Below the pieces are notes generated by a model, which was not told the DNA's origin, searched no databases, and worked only from the letters and a program-made list of their open reading frames with translations. Of a stretch of DNA of 6,152 nucleotides, positions 1-6,152 are shown in pieces. The stretch spans positions 1 through 6,152 of the forward strand of contig JAHEXO010000148.1 in assembly GCA_023252065.1 (NCBI GenBank), read 5' to 3'. The translations under genes were made by a program, and so were the position numbers. This DNA is from Nocardioides sp. GTDB lineage: Bacteria > Actinomycetota > Actinomycetes > Propionibacteriales > Nocardioidaceae. Positions within the stretch are counted from its first letter, which is position 1, and each line of letters opens with the position of its first letter.

Positions 1-814
1 GCCCGGTGTGCAGGTCGGGCAGCGGCCGCAGGCACTTCGCCGCCATCTGCCACGACTCGACCAGGACCGACAGCTCGCCCCGACGCGAGGTGACCACCTC
101 GCCGGTCACCGAGACGACGTCGCCGAGGTCGACGCCCTTGCGCCACAGCGCGAGCAGCGACGGGTCGGTCGTGGCGCGGTCGAGCATCGCCTGGAGGTGG
201 CAGTCGTCCTCGGCCAGGACGGCGAACAGCACCCCGCCGAGGTCGCGCAGGGCGCGGACCCGGCCGGTCACCGACACGCGGCGACCGGTGTGGGTGTCGG
301 GCGCGAGGCCCTGATGGGCCGAGCGCACCTCGGCCGCGCCGGTGTCCCGCGGTACGGCTGCCGGGTAGGCGGGCATCCCAGCGGCCTCCAGCAGCACCAG
401 CTTGGCGCGCCGGACGCGCTGCTGCTCGCTGTACGGCGGGTGGGCGGCGCGGTCGTCGGCCTCCTCCTCGAGGGCCGCGACCTGGGCGGCGAACACCACC
501 GGGTCGGGCCGAGGCTGGGTCAGGTCGCGCCGGCGACCGAAGGTGTCGATCCCGAGCTCCGGGAGGAAACCCTCGGCCCGCCCACACGCGATCGCGGCCC
601 GGACCACCGACACCCCGCCGCCGTAGCAGAGGAACCGCGGGCGCCAGTCGGGCTGGTACTTCGCGTTGGACCGGTAGAGCGTCTCGAGCTGGTAGAAGCG
701 GGAGATGAAGCCGAGCACCGCGTCGTTGATCCGGGTGACCGGGCCTGCCCCGACCTCGTCGGCTCCGCTGAACACGGAGCGGAACACCGCGAAGTTGAGC
801 GAGACCCGGCTCAC
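1..814 (-). pseudogene. lysX: LysX continuation after the TAG: end of the transferase domain, linker and start of lysyl-tRNA synthetase (runs off the left edge)
   Basis: Reading on past the TAG in the same frame gives 271 sense codons (residues 492-762) to the window edge, with no other stop and no shift. The first part, VSRVSLNFAVFRSVF (492-506) and LETLYRSNAKYQPDWRPRF (534-552), is the conserved end of the lysyl-phosphatidylglycerol transferase fold. A linker rich in Asp and Glu follows (about 585-618). QQRVRRAKLVLLEAAG (622-637) is the N-terminal helix of a lysyl-tRNA synthetase, and residues about 669-755 are its tRNA anticodon-binding OB-fold, with RVSVTGRVRALRDLGGVLFA, VDLGDVVSVTGEVV and the LysRS-typical KCLRPLP (750-756). 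The class II catalytic motifs lie outside the window. Called a pseudogene segment because no ordinary start precedes it at a full-domain boundary. If the TAG is a base error, or is read through, this is simply the middle of one intact lysX. Coding preservation is excellent, so any inactivation would be very recent. Confidence 0.75.
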
Positions 815-817
815 CTA
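815..817 (-). other. lysX: In-frame amber (TAG) codon interrupting lysX
   Basis: The minus-strand codons here read GTC GAG CTG TAG GTG AGC CGG, that is V-E-L-stop-V-S-R. Homology to LysX is continuous on both sides with no residues missing or added, so this is a substitution-type stop and not a frameshift. In relatives this spot is usually a Gly before V/I-x-R-V/I-SLNF. TAG is two changes from GGG and one from GAG, CAG, TGG or TCG, so a simple one-base error from a Gly codon does not explain it unless the ancestral residue was not Gly. Confidence 0.85.
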
Positions 818-2287
818 CAGCTCGACGCACGCCTCGACCAGACCGGTGACCATGGCCTCGATCAGGCCGTTGGGGGAGCCGGGGGAGCGACGCATCAGGT
901 CGAGGGAGAGGCCGGAGCGCCCCCAGGGCACGAAGTGGAGCAGTCCGCCCAGTGTGCCGTCGGGTGCGTGGGCGGTGACGACGACGCAGCGCGCGTCGGC
1001 CGGGTCGCCCAGGCGGTTGAGCGCCATCGAGAAGCCGCGCTCGGTGTCGGAGCCGCGCCAGTCGACGGCACGACGTACCAGCTCGTCGAGCTCGGCGGGA
1101 GTCAGCTCGCAGGTTCGCCGCACGCGCAGGTCGTAGCCGGCCTTGACGACCCGGTTGACCGCCTGCCGCACCGGGGTCATGCCGGGGCCGTCGAGGTGGT
1201 AGCGGTCGACCTCGATGATCGCCTCGTCCCCCAGCCCGAGCGCCCGGAGACCGGCGTCGACGTAGGCCTTGGCGCCGTCGCGGCCGGGGGAGAGGGCGGT
1301 GGGGTACCAGGCGTGGGAGCGACACTCGCGCAGCCAGGCGTGGATCGCGCCGGGCCACGCGTCGACCGGCCCGATCGGGTCCGCGCTGGCCACGCAGACA
1401 GTGCCCTCGACGCGGTAGGTGACCGCCGCGCGGTGGTCGTCGGAGAACACCACGGCCTTGTCGCGGCGGGTTGCGAAGTAGCCGAGGGAGTCGCTGGTGC
1501 CGTGGGCGAGGAGGAGGCGGCGCAGCTCGAGCTCGTCGTCGGTGGAGAGGTACTGCCGGGCGCGGGCCGACCGCGAGAAGACCAGGATCGCGAGCACGAG
1601 CGAGGCGCCGCTGATCAGGCCGCCGAGCACGAACACCCCGTGCGGACCGTCATCGGTGACCAGCAGGTAGCGGGTCGCGGCGCGGGCGGTGCCGAGGGCC
1701 GACATCAGGCCGAACAGCATCTTCTCCCCGGCGCCTTGAAGACCGCGCGGGAAGGCGAACGCCAGCGCCGTGCACACGACGTACGACGTGAACAGGCCGC
1801 CGACGAGCACCGCGAGCGCGGTCGCCCAGCTGCCCTCGGAGACCCGGGTGTCGAAGACCCGGTAGGCGCCGACGAGGGCGAAGAGGGTCGTCAAGGAGCC
1901 CACGACCGCCAGGTATACGAACCAGGTGTAGCCGGCCGGGATCTCGCTGTCGACGCGGGTGCCCGCCATCTGCTGGGCGGCGGCGGTGATGTTGTCGAGC
2001 GCCGAGATGGCGATGACGACGCAGGTGACGGCGTGCATCAGCCGCAGCCGTCGGCGCAGGCCGCCGGACAGGATGAACCATAGGGCCGCGATGAACAGGC
2101 TGCCCTGCACCGGGATGCCGAACAGGTTGAACGCGGTGTCGACGTACAAGGTCCAGTGGCCGTGCGCGACCACCCGCACCAGGCACCACAGCGCGGTGAA
2201 GAAGGCGACTCTCCCCGCGAAGGTGGCGGCACCCGATCGCCACCTGGTCGTGGCCGTGGTCGGGCGTCCCTTGGACGCCGGAGTCAC
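815..2287 (-). CDS. lysX: LysX N-terminal part: membrane domain plus incomplete lysyl-phosphatidylglycerol transferase domain, ended by an in-frame TAG
   Basis: LysX proteins of actinobacteria attach lysine from Lys-tRNA to phosphatidylglycerol, lowering the negative charge of the membrane, and carry their own lysyl-tRNA synthetase at the C-terminus. Here residues 1-490 are readable before the stop. About six hydrophobic segments are seen (near 25-41, 53-75, 83-104, 119-141, 154-179 and 217-237), followed by the cytoplasmic transferase (DUF2156) domain from about 245. Family-like stretches include SDSLGYFATRRDKAVVFS (265-282), ERGFSMALNRLGDPADARC (416-434) and FVPWGRSGLSLDLMRRSP (452-469). 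The frame then meets TAG where relatives have a short helix leading into a conserved strand, normally a Gly. The rest of the transferase fold follows in the same frame at 814-2. The truncated product would lack the fold's C-terminal half, so it is unlikely to transfer lysine. The start is GTG at 2287, overlapping the ppdK stop as GTGA. No strong ribosome binding site precedes it, so translation probably depends on coupling to ppdK. Confidence 0.85.
   Translation of the reverse strand: MTPASKGRPTTATTRWRSGAATFAGRVAFFTALWCLVRVVAHGHWTLYVDTAFNLFGIPVQGSLFIAALWFILSGGLRRRLRLMHAVTCVVIAISALDNITAAAQQMAGTRVDSEIPAGYTWFVYLAVVGSLTTLFALVGAYRVFDTRVSEGSWATALAVLVGGLFTSYVVCTALAFAFPRGLQGAGEKMLFGLMSALGTARAATRYLLVTDDGPHGVFVLGGLISGASLVLAILVFSRSARARQYLSTDDELELRRLLLAHGTSDSLGYFATRRDKAVVFSDDHRAAVTYRVEGTVCVASADPIGPVDAWPGAIHAWLRECRSHAWYPTALSPGRDGAKAYVDAGLRALGLGDEAIIEVDRYHLDGPGMTPVRQAVNRVVKAGYDLRVRRTCELTPAELDELVRRAVDWRGSDTERGFSMALNRLGDPADARCVVVTAHAPDGTLGGLLHFVPWGRSGLSLDLMRRSPGSPNGLIEAMVTGLVEACVEL
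2284..2287 (-). promoter_or_regulatory. ppdK/lysX four-base overlap (GTGA), translational coupling site
   Basis: The last three bases of GTGA are the TGA stop of ppdK and the first three are the GTG start of lysX. The sequence just upstream, the final ppdK codons, has no clear Shine-Dalgarno match at normal spacing. Ribosomes finishing ppdK and reinitiating are therefore the likely source of LysX translation, and the two genes should share a transcript. The overlap is seen directly; the coupling is inferred. Confidence 0.7.
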
Positions 2288-4944
2288 CGCTCGAGCGCCG
2301 AGCGTCCCGCCTCGAGCCGGGCGACGGGCACGCGGAACGGCGAGCAGGAGACGTAGTCGAGCCCGACCTCGTCGAAGAAGTGGATCGACGCAGGGTCACC
2401 GCCGTGCTCGCCGCAGACCCCCAGGTGGAGCTCGGGGTTGGCCTTGCGGCCGATCTTGGCGGCGTGCCGCACCAGGCGGCCGACCCCGTCGACGTCCAAC
2501 GACTCGAACGGGCTGACCTGGAAGATGCCGCCCTCGAGGTAGTTGGTGAAGAACGACGACTCCACGTCGTCGCGCGAGAAGCCCCACGTCATCTGGGTCA
2601 GGTCGTTGGTGCCGAACGAGAAGAACTCCGCCGACTTGGCGATCTCGTGGGCGGTCACCGCGGCCCGCGGGAGCTCGATCATCGTGCCCACCTTGTGGGG
2701 GACGCTCAGCCCGCGCTCCTGCTCGACCGCGGTGCAGACCTCTACGATCTGCCGCCGGACCAGGTCGAGCTCGGTCACCGAGGCGACCAGCGGGATCATG
2801 ATCTCGGGCTGCGGGTCGCCGCCGGCCTCGATCCGGTCGGCGGTCGCCTCGAGGATCGCCCGCACCTGCATCTTGAACAGCCCGGGGATGACGATCCCGA
2901 GGCGGACGCCGCGCAGCCCGAGCATCGGGTTCTGCTCGTGGAGTCGCTTGACCGCCTCGAGGAGCTTCTCGTCGTGCTCGTCGAGGTGCTCGTGGTCCTC
3001 CTCGAGCGCGACCTTGACCGCGAGCTCGGTGTAGTCGGGCAGGAACTCGTGCAGGGGCGGGTCGATCAGCCGGATCGTGACCGGCAGCCCGTCCATCGCC
3101 TCGAAGATCCCGACGAAGTCGTTGCGCTGCAGGGGCAGGAGCTCGGCGAGCGCGGCCTCCTGGCCGGCCTCGTCCTCGGCGACGATGAGGTTCTCCACGA
3201 GCTGGCGCCGCTCGCCGAGGAACATGTGCTCGGTCCGGCACAGGCCGATGCCCTCGGCACCGAACCGCCGGGCGCGGGCGGCGTCCTCGGGGGTGTCGGC
3301 GTTCGCGCGCACCCGGAGCCGGCGTACGTCGTCGGCGTGCTTCATCACCCCGTCGACGGCGGCGACGATGTCCTCGTCGACCTGCTCGCCCTCGAAGTAG
3401 CGCATCACCGAGGAGTTCACCACGGGGACTGCGCCGAGGAAGACCTCGCCGGTGGTGCCGTCGATGGAGATCACGTCTCCCTCGTTGATGGTCTCGCCGC
3501 CCCGGACACCGGCGCGGCGCTTCTTCGCGCTCACGTCGAGCGCCTCGGCGCCACAGACGCAGGTGCGGCCCATGCCGCGAGCGACCACGGCCGCGTGGGA
3601 GGTCTTGCCGCCTCGGCTGGTCAGGATGCCCTTGGCGGCGACCATGCCGCGCAGGTCGTCGGGGTTGGTCTCCTTGCGGACCAGGATCACGTCCTCGCCG
3701 CGCTCGGCCCACTCGACCGCCGTGTCGGAGTCGAAAACCGCCTTGCCGACGGCCGCACCGGGGGAGGCGTTCATGCCGGTGGCGATCAGGTCGCGCTCGG
3801 CCGAGGTGTCGAAGCTGGGGAACATCAGCTGGGCGAGCTGGGCGCCGGTCACCCGGTGCATCGCCTCGTCGCCGTCGATGAGGCCCTCGTCGGTCATGTG
3901 CCGGCCGATCCGGAACGCCGCCGCCGGGGTGCGCTTGCCGACGCGGGTCTGGAGCATCCAGAGCTTGCCGCGCTCGACGGTGAACTCGATGTCGCACATG
4001 TCGCGGTAGTGCTTCTCGAGGGTCGCCATGATGCCGATCAGCTGGTCGTGGGACGCCCGGTCTATCTCCGCCATGTCGGCCAGCGACACCGTGTTGCGGA
4101 TGCCGGCGACGACGTCCTCGCCCTGCGCGTTCTGCAGGTAGTCGCCGTACACGCCCTGGTTGCCGGAGGCGGGGTCGCGGGTGAAGGCGACGCCGGAGCC
4201 GGAGTCGTCGCCCCGGTTGCCGAACACCATCGCCTGCACGTTGACCGCCGTGCCGAGGCCCTCCTCGATGCGCTCCTGGCGGCGGTAGAGGACGGCGCGC
4301 TCGGTGTTCCACGAGTCGAAGACCGCGCGCACGGCCAGGTCGAGCTGCTCCCGCGGGTCCTGGGGGAACTCGCGTCCGGAGTGCTCCTTGGTCAGCTGCT
4401 GGAAGGTCTCGACGAGCTCGCGTAGGTCGTCGGTGCCGAGGTCGGTGTCGGACTCGGTGCCGCGGTCCTTCTTCATCTTGTCGAGGGCGCGGGCGAAGAT
4501 CTCGGAGTCGATGCCGAGGACCGTCGCCCCGAACATCTGGAGCAGGCGCCGGTAGGAGTCCATCGCGAACCGCTCGTCCTGGCTCTGCTCGGCCAGCCCG
4601 CGCACGGAGTGGTCGTTGAGGCCGATGTTGAGCACGGTCTCCATCATTCCTGGCATCGAGAACTTCGCGCCCGACCGTACGCTGACCAGAAGCGGGTCCT
4701 CGGCCTCGCCGAGCCGCCGTCCCATGGCCTCCTCGAGGGTGCGCAGGTGGGCGTCGATCTCCTCGGCCAGTCCGTCGGGCACGTCACCCTTCTCGAGGTA
4801 GGCCCGGCACGCGTGCGTCGAGATCGTGAAGCCCGGCGGGACCGGCAGGCCCAGGTTCGTCATCTCGGCGAGGTTGGCGCCCTTGCCGCCGAGGAGATCC
4901 TTCTGGTCCTTGCTGCCCTCGTGGAAGTCGTAGACGTAGCTCAT
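2284..4944 (-). CDS. ppdK: Pyruvate, phosphate dikinase (PpdK), complete
   Basis: The enzyme catalyses pyruvate + ATP + phosphate to and from phosphoenolpyruvate + AMP + pyrophosphate, a reversible cytosolic step between glycolysis and gluconeogenesis. The 886 residues match the usual bacterial length. In order: an N-terminal ATP-grasp domain (about 1-340) with GGKGANLAEM (K21), SVRSG (R90) and the DIEFTVERGKLWMLQTR segment (318-334); a swivelling phosphohistidine domain with GGKTSHAAVVARGMG (446-459), where His450 is the phosphocarrier and Thr448 sits where PDRP-type kinases regulate plant and bacterial homologues; and a C-terminal PEP/pyruvate TIM barrel with GLCRTEHMF (R570), TIRLIDPPLHEF (R625), MIELPR (E757), GTNDLTQ (N780) and GVCGEHGG (catalytic Cys844). 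All key residues are present, so it should be active. The ATG at 4944 is chosen over an in-frame start at 5001 because it begins the conserved MSYVYDF N-terminus and has AAGGA eight bases upstream; the longer start adds 19 unconserved-looking residues. The TGA overlaps the start of lysX. No PDRP gene is in the window. Confidence 0.97.
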   Translation of the reverse strand: MSYVYDFHEGSKDQKDLLGGKGANLAEMTNLGLPVPPGFTISTHACRAYLEKGDVPDGLAEEIDAHLRTLEEAMGRRLGEAEDPLLVSVRSGAKFSMPGMMETVLNIGLNDHSVRGLAEQSQDERFAMDSYRRLLQMFGATVLGIDSEIFARALDKMKKDRGTESDTDLGTDDLRELVETFQQLTKEHSGREFPQDPREQLDLAVRAVFDSWNTERAVLYRRQERIEEGLGTAVNVQAMVFGNRGDDSGSGVAFTRDPASGNQGVYGDYLQNAQGEDVVAGIRNTVSLADMAEIDRASHDQLIGIMATLEKHYRDMCDIEFTVERGKLWMLQTRVGKRTPAAAFRIGRHMTDEGLIDGDEAMHRVTGAQLAQLMFPSFDTSAERDLIATGMNASPGAAVGKAVFDSDTAVEWAERGEDVILVRKETNPDDLRGMVAAKGILTSRGGKTSHAAVVARGMGRTCVCGAEALDVSAKKRRAGVRGGETINEGDVISIDGTTGEVFLGAVPVVNSSVMRYFEGEQVDEDIVAAVDGVMKHADDVRRLRVRANADTPEDAARARRFGAEGIGLCRTEHMFLGERRQLVENLIVAEDEAGQEAALAELLPLQRNDFVGIFEAMDGLPVTIRLIDPPLHEFLPDYTELAVKVALEEDHEHLDEHDEKLLEAVKRLHEQNPMLGLRGVRLGIVIPGLFKMQVRAILEATADRIEAGGDPQPEIMIPLVASVTELDLVRRQIVEVCTAVEQERGLSVPHKVGTMIELPRAAVTAHEIAKSAEFFSFGTNDLTQMTWGFSRDDVESSFFTNYLEGGIFQVSPFESLDVDGVGRLVRHAAKIGRKANPELHLGVCGEHGGDPASIHFFDEVGLDYVSCSPFRVPVARLEAGRSALER

Positions 4945-4952
4945 GGCTCCGA

Positions 4953-4957
4953 TCCTT
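4953..4957 (-). promoter_or_regulatory. Ribosome binding site of ppdK (AAGGA)
   Basis: On the minus strand the sequence before the ATG at 4944 reads AAGGATCGGAGCC. AAGGA matches the anti-Shine-Dalgarno sequence and lies eight bases from the start codon. This supports the MSYVYDF start and argues against the longer in-frame reading beginning at 5001. Confidence 0.7.
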
Positions 4958-4995
4958 GCGTGTCGGCTACAGGTTGGCGAGGACCAATCGGCCCC

Positions 4996-5001
4996 TGTCA
5001 A
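4996..5001 (-). promoter_or_regulatory. Possible -35 element (TTGACA) in the GNAT-NUDIX/ppdK gap
   Basis: A perfect TTGACA lies in the 60-base gap just after the GNAT-NUDIX stop and 51 bases before the ppdK ATG. At 17-18 bases downstream I find only GCCAAC or CCAACC, which are poor -10 sequences; the nearest T/A-containing hexamer, TGTAGC, is 24 bases away, too far for a standard sigma-A-type promoter. It may mark a weak separate promoter for ppdK-lysX, or be chance. The rest of the gap holds only the ppdK ribosome binding site. Confidence 0.25.
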
Positions 5002-5004
5002 GGG

Positions 5005-6057
5005 TCACTCGTCCGTTGTCGGTCCGCCACTCTCGACATACGCCGTACGGGCCTCGCCGCGGGCGTTGGCCAGAGCGGTCTCGATCCGCCGGGCGGTGAA
5101 GTCGGCGCACCGCTCGCGGACCTGCTCCAGGGTCGCGAACTCGGCGTGCCGGATCTCCCGGGTCTGCTTCTCGATGGTCTCCGCGATCGCGGCCTCGTGC
5201 TCGCCGCCGTCGAAGACCAGGCACACGGCGTCGTCCCAGCCGCTCCACGGCGGCAGCCAGTCGGTGAGCAACAGGTCACCGGCGTCGATCGCCAGGGCGA
5301 GCTCCTCCTCGATCTCGCGGCCGGCCGCCAGCCTCGGTGACTCACCCACCTCGACCACGCCGCCGGGAAGGTCCCAGTCGCGCTTGTAGGTCAGCTGGCA
5401 GATCAGCACCCGGTCGTCTGGGTCGCGTACCAACAGCTGGCTGATCGCGCGCTTGCGAGGCAGGAAGCTGTTGAGAAGGGCGCGGAAACCCTCCGGCTCG
5501 GTCAGCGGCGGGTCGGAGGCGAGCCGGGCCAGGATCACGTACGACGTGGTCTCGGGGCGGTCGCCGGTGCCGGGCTCGACGCGGCGTACGCCCTCGCGCC
5601 GAAGGCCTGACCTGGTCGCGACCCGCAGCGAGGCCTCGTTGTCGGGCTCGACCTTGGCCTCGACGCGCCAGTAGCCCAGCCCGCCGAGCCGGACGTCGGT
5701 CAGGGCCCAGTCGACCAGGGTGCGCACCGCCCTCGTCGCGATCCCCTTGCCGCGGTGGCCGCGGTAGAGCGCCCACGACACCTCGCCCACGCCCTCGTCG
5801 CGCAGGCGGACGTCGACGCTGCCCGCGACCGCGCCGTCCGCCTCGATCGCGAAGGCGACCTGGGTGCGCCCGTCGGCGTACGACGTCCGCCAGTCGGCGA
5901 TCGCCTTGCGCATCCGCTTCGGGGTGACCGCCTCGCGCGGCCAGCCGAACCAGTGTGCGATCACCTCGTCGTGCCCGGCCACCGCGTCCGCGACGTCGTC
6001 GTCGCGGAACGGCCGGAGCGTCACCACGCCGTCGGTGAGCGTGGGCTGGTCGGTCAC
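5005..6057 (-). CDS. GNAT N-acetyltransferase fused to a NUDIX hydrolase domain
   Basis: This 350-residue protein has two enzyme domains in one frame. Residues about 8-178 are a RimJ/RimL-type GNAT acetyltransferase: an early TLRPFRDDD strand-turn, the acetyl-CoA pyrophosphate loop RGKGIA (R102, G105, A107), and the late NEASLRVATRSGLRREG segment (residues 140-156) typical of the family. Residues about 203-335 are a NUDIX hydrolase domain. Its box starts at G233 and runs through E239, R247, E248, E251 and E252, the metal-binding glutamates, but the usual glycine near the end is Ala254. GNAT enzymes transfer acetyl from acetyl-CoA to an amine, and NUDIX enzymes cleave nucleoside diphosphate-linked compounds. 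The actual substrates cannot be read from sequence. No signal peptide or membrane segment is visible, so it is probably cytosolic. The GTG start at 6057 has AAGG seven bases upstream, and no good alternative start lies nearby. It ends with TGA 60 bases before ppdK, on the same strand. Domain calls are firm; the cellular role is unknown. Confidence 0.9.
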   Translation of the reverse strand: MTDQPTLTDGVVTLRPFRDDDVADAVAGHDEVIAHWFGWPREAVTPKRMRKAIADWRTSYADGRTQVAFAIEADGAVAGSVDVRLRDEGVGEVSWALYRGHRGKGIATRAVRTLVDWALTDVRLGGLGYWRVEAKVEPDNEASLRVATRSGLRREGVRRVEPGTGDRPETTSYVILARLASDPPLTEPEGFRALLNSFLPRKRAISQLLVRDPDDRVLICQLTYKRDWDLPGGVVEVGESPRLAAGREIEEELALAIDAGDLLLTDWLPPWSGWDDAVCLVFDGGEHEAAIAETIEKQTREIRHAEFATLEQVRERCADFTARRIETALANARGEARTAYVESGGPTTDE

Positions 6058-6063
6058 GCTCCG

Positions 6064-6069
6064 ACCTTA
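6064..6069 (-). promoter_or_regulatory. Possible -10 element (TAAGGT) or ribosome binding site of the GNAT-NUDIX gene
   Basis: TAAGGT fits the actinobacterial TAnnnT -10 pattern and ends six bases before the GTG start, the spacing that would place the transcript start on or next to the start codon (a leaderless mRNA). The same bases contain AAGG, a plausible Shine-Dalgarno core seven bases from the GTG. Both functions cannot apply to one transcript. The -35 position (CCGACC at 17 bases spacing) is weak. Confidence 0.3.
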
Positions 6070-6120
6070 GCCAGCGAACCCCGAGCGGTCGGGCGCGGGC
6101 GCGCCCGGCCAGCGGCGACC

Positions 6121-6149
6121 CCCCGGCGTGGGGCTGTGCGCCGCCGGGG
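6121..6149. repeat. GC-rich inverted repeat near the right edge (possible terminator or leader hairpin)
   Basis: CCCCGGCG at 6121-6128 pairs perfectly with CGCCGGGG at 6142-6149 around a 13-base loop. No T run follows on either strand, so it is not a classical intrinsic terminator, but it could fold in RNA, perhaps as the end of a gene lying to the right. The remaining part of this non-coding stretch (6058-6120) holds the palindrome GGGCGCGCCC at 6097-6106 and no gene that I can see. Confidence 0.35.
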
Positions 6150-6152
6150 ACC

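Noticed and set aside
815..817. TAG as a pyrrolysine or other recoded codon
   Set aside because: No pyrrolysine genes or suppressor tRNA are visible, the position is a conserved structural Gly in relatives rather than a catalytic site, and the context is unlike known recoded enzymes. Mutation or base error is simpler.
8..2083. Plus-strand open frame of 691 codons opposite lysX
   Set aside because: It is in exact codon register opposite the lysX frame, and the translation is low-complexity (rich in G, A, V, E, R, H, D) with no recognisable domain. High GC at third positions removes stops in this antisense frame. It did help confirm that the lysX frame is not shifted across the TAG.
2396..4312. 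Minus-strand open frame of 638 codons within ppdK
   Set aside because: A shifted frame of ppdK giving a protein dominated by Arg, Pro, Gly and Ala, typical of out-of-frame GC-rich DNA.
2380..4425. Plus-strand open frame of 681 codons opposite ppdK
   Set aside because: Codon-register mirror of ppdK, with the same biased composition and no family resemblance; the ppdK frame has every catalytic motif.
4945..5001. Extension of ppdK by 19 residues to a start at 5001
   Set aside because: The added residues do not resemble the family N-terminus, while the ATG at 4944 begins the conserved MSYVYDF and has AAGGA at ideal spacing.
4993..5004. Short inverted repeat CCCT/AGGG after the GNAT-NUDIX stop as a terminator
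   Set aside because: Only four base pairs with a four-base loop and no T run; too weak to call.

Overview
The window is very GC-rich coding DNA, with a third-position G/C preference strong enough to leave long shadow frames open on the opposite strand. That base composition, together with a LysX-type fusion of phosphatidylglycerol lysyltransferase and lysyl-tRNA synthetase, points to an actinobacterium. I would guess a Nocardioides-like or related high-GC genus, but this is inference from gene content and style, since no rRNA or other marker is present. All convincing genes lie on the minus strand, so the biological order runs right to left.

Layout in transcription order. Positions 6152-6058 are a short non-coding stretch with a GC-rich inverted repeat and a candidate promoter or ribosome binding site. 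Positions 6057-5005 encode a two-domain protein, a RimJ/RimL-type GNAT acetyltransferase fused to a NUDIX hydrolase domain. A 60-base gap follows, containing a perfect TTGACA hexamer and a good ribosome binding site. Positions 4944-2284 encode a complete pyruvate, phosphate dikinase (PpdK, 886 residues) with its catalytic His and Cys present. Its stop codon overlaps the GTG start of the next gene by four bases (GTGA), which suggests translational coupling. From 2287 to the left edge runs LysX: an N-terminal membrane domain, the lysyl transferase domain, then the OB-fold of a lysyl-tRNA synthetase, with the class II catalytic core beyond the edge.

The main anomaly is in lysX. An in-frame TAG at 817-815 interrupts the transferase domain after residue 490. 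Downstream the same frame continues for 271 codons without another stop and with clear LysX/LysRS sequence up to the edge. The gene is therefore a very recent nonsense mutant, a base-call error, or (less likely) a readthrough or reinitiation case. Without readthrough the product would be a membrane protein with an incomplete transferase domain.

The three genes could form one transcription unit. PpdK interconverts pyruvate and phosphoenolpyruvate, LysX would lysinylate phosphatidylglycerol (membrane charge, resistance to cationic peptides), and the GNAT-NUDIX protein has an unknown substrate. I see no obvious shared pathway. I see no tRNA, rRNA, CRISPR array, insertion sequence or phage gene, and apart from the lysX stop and the domain fusion the region looks like ordinary chromosomal housekeeping DNA.
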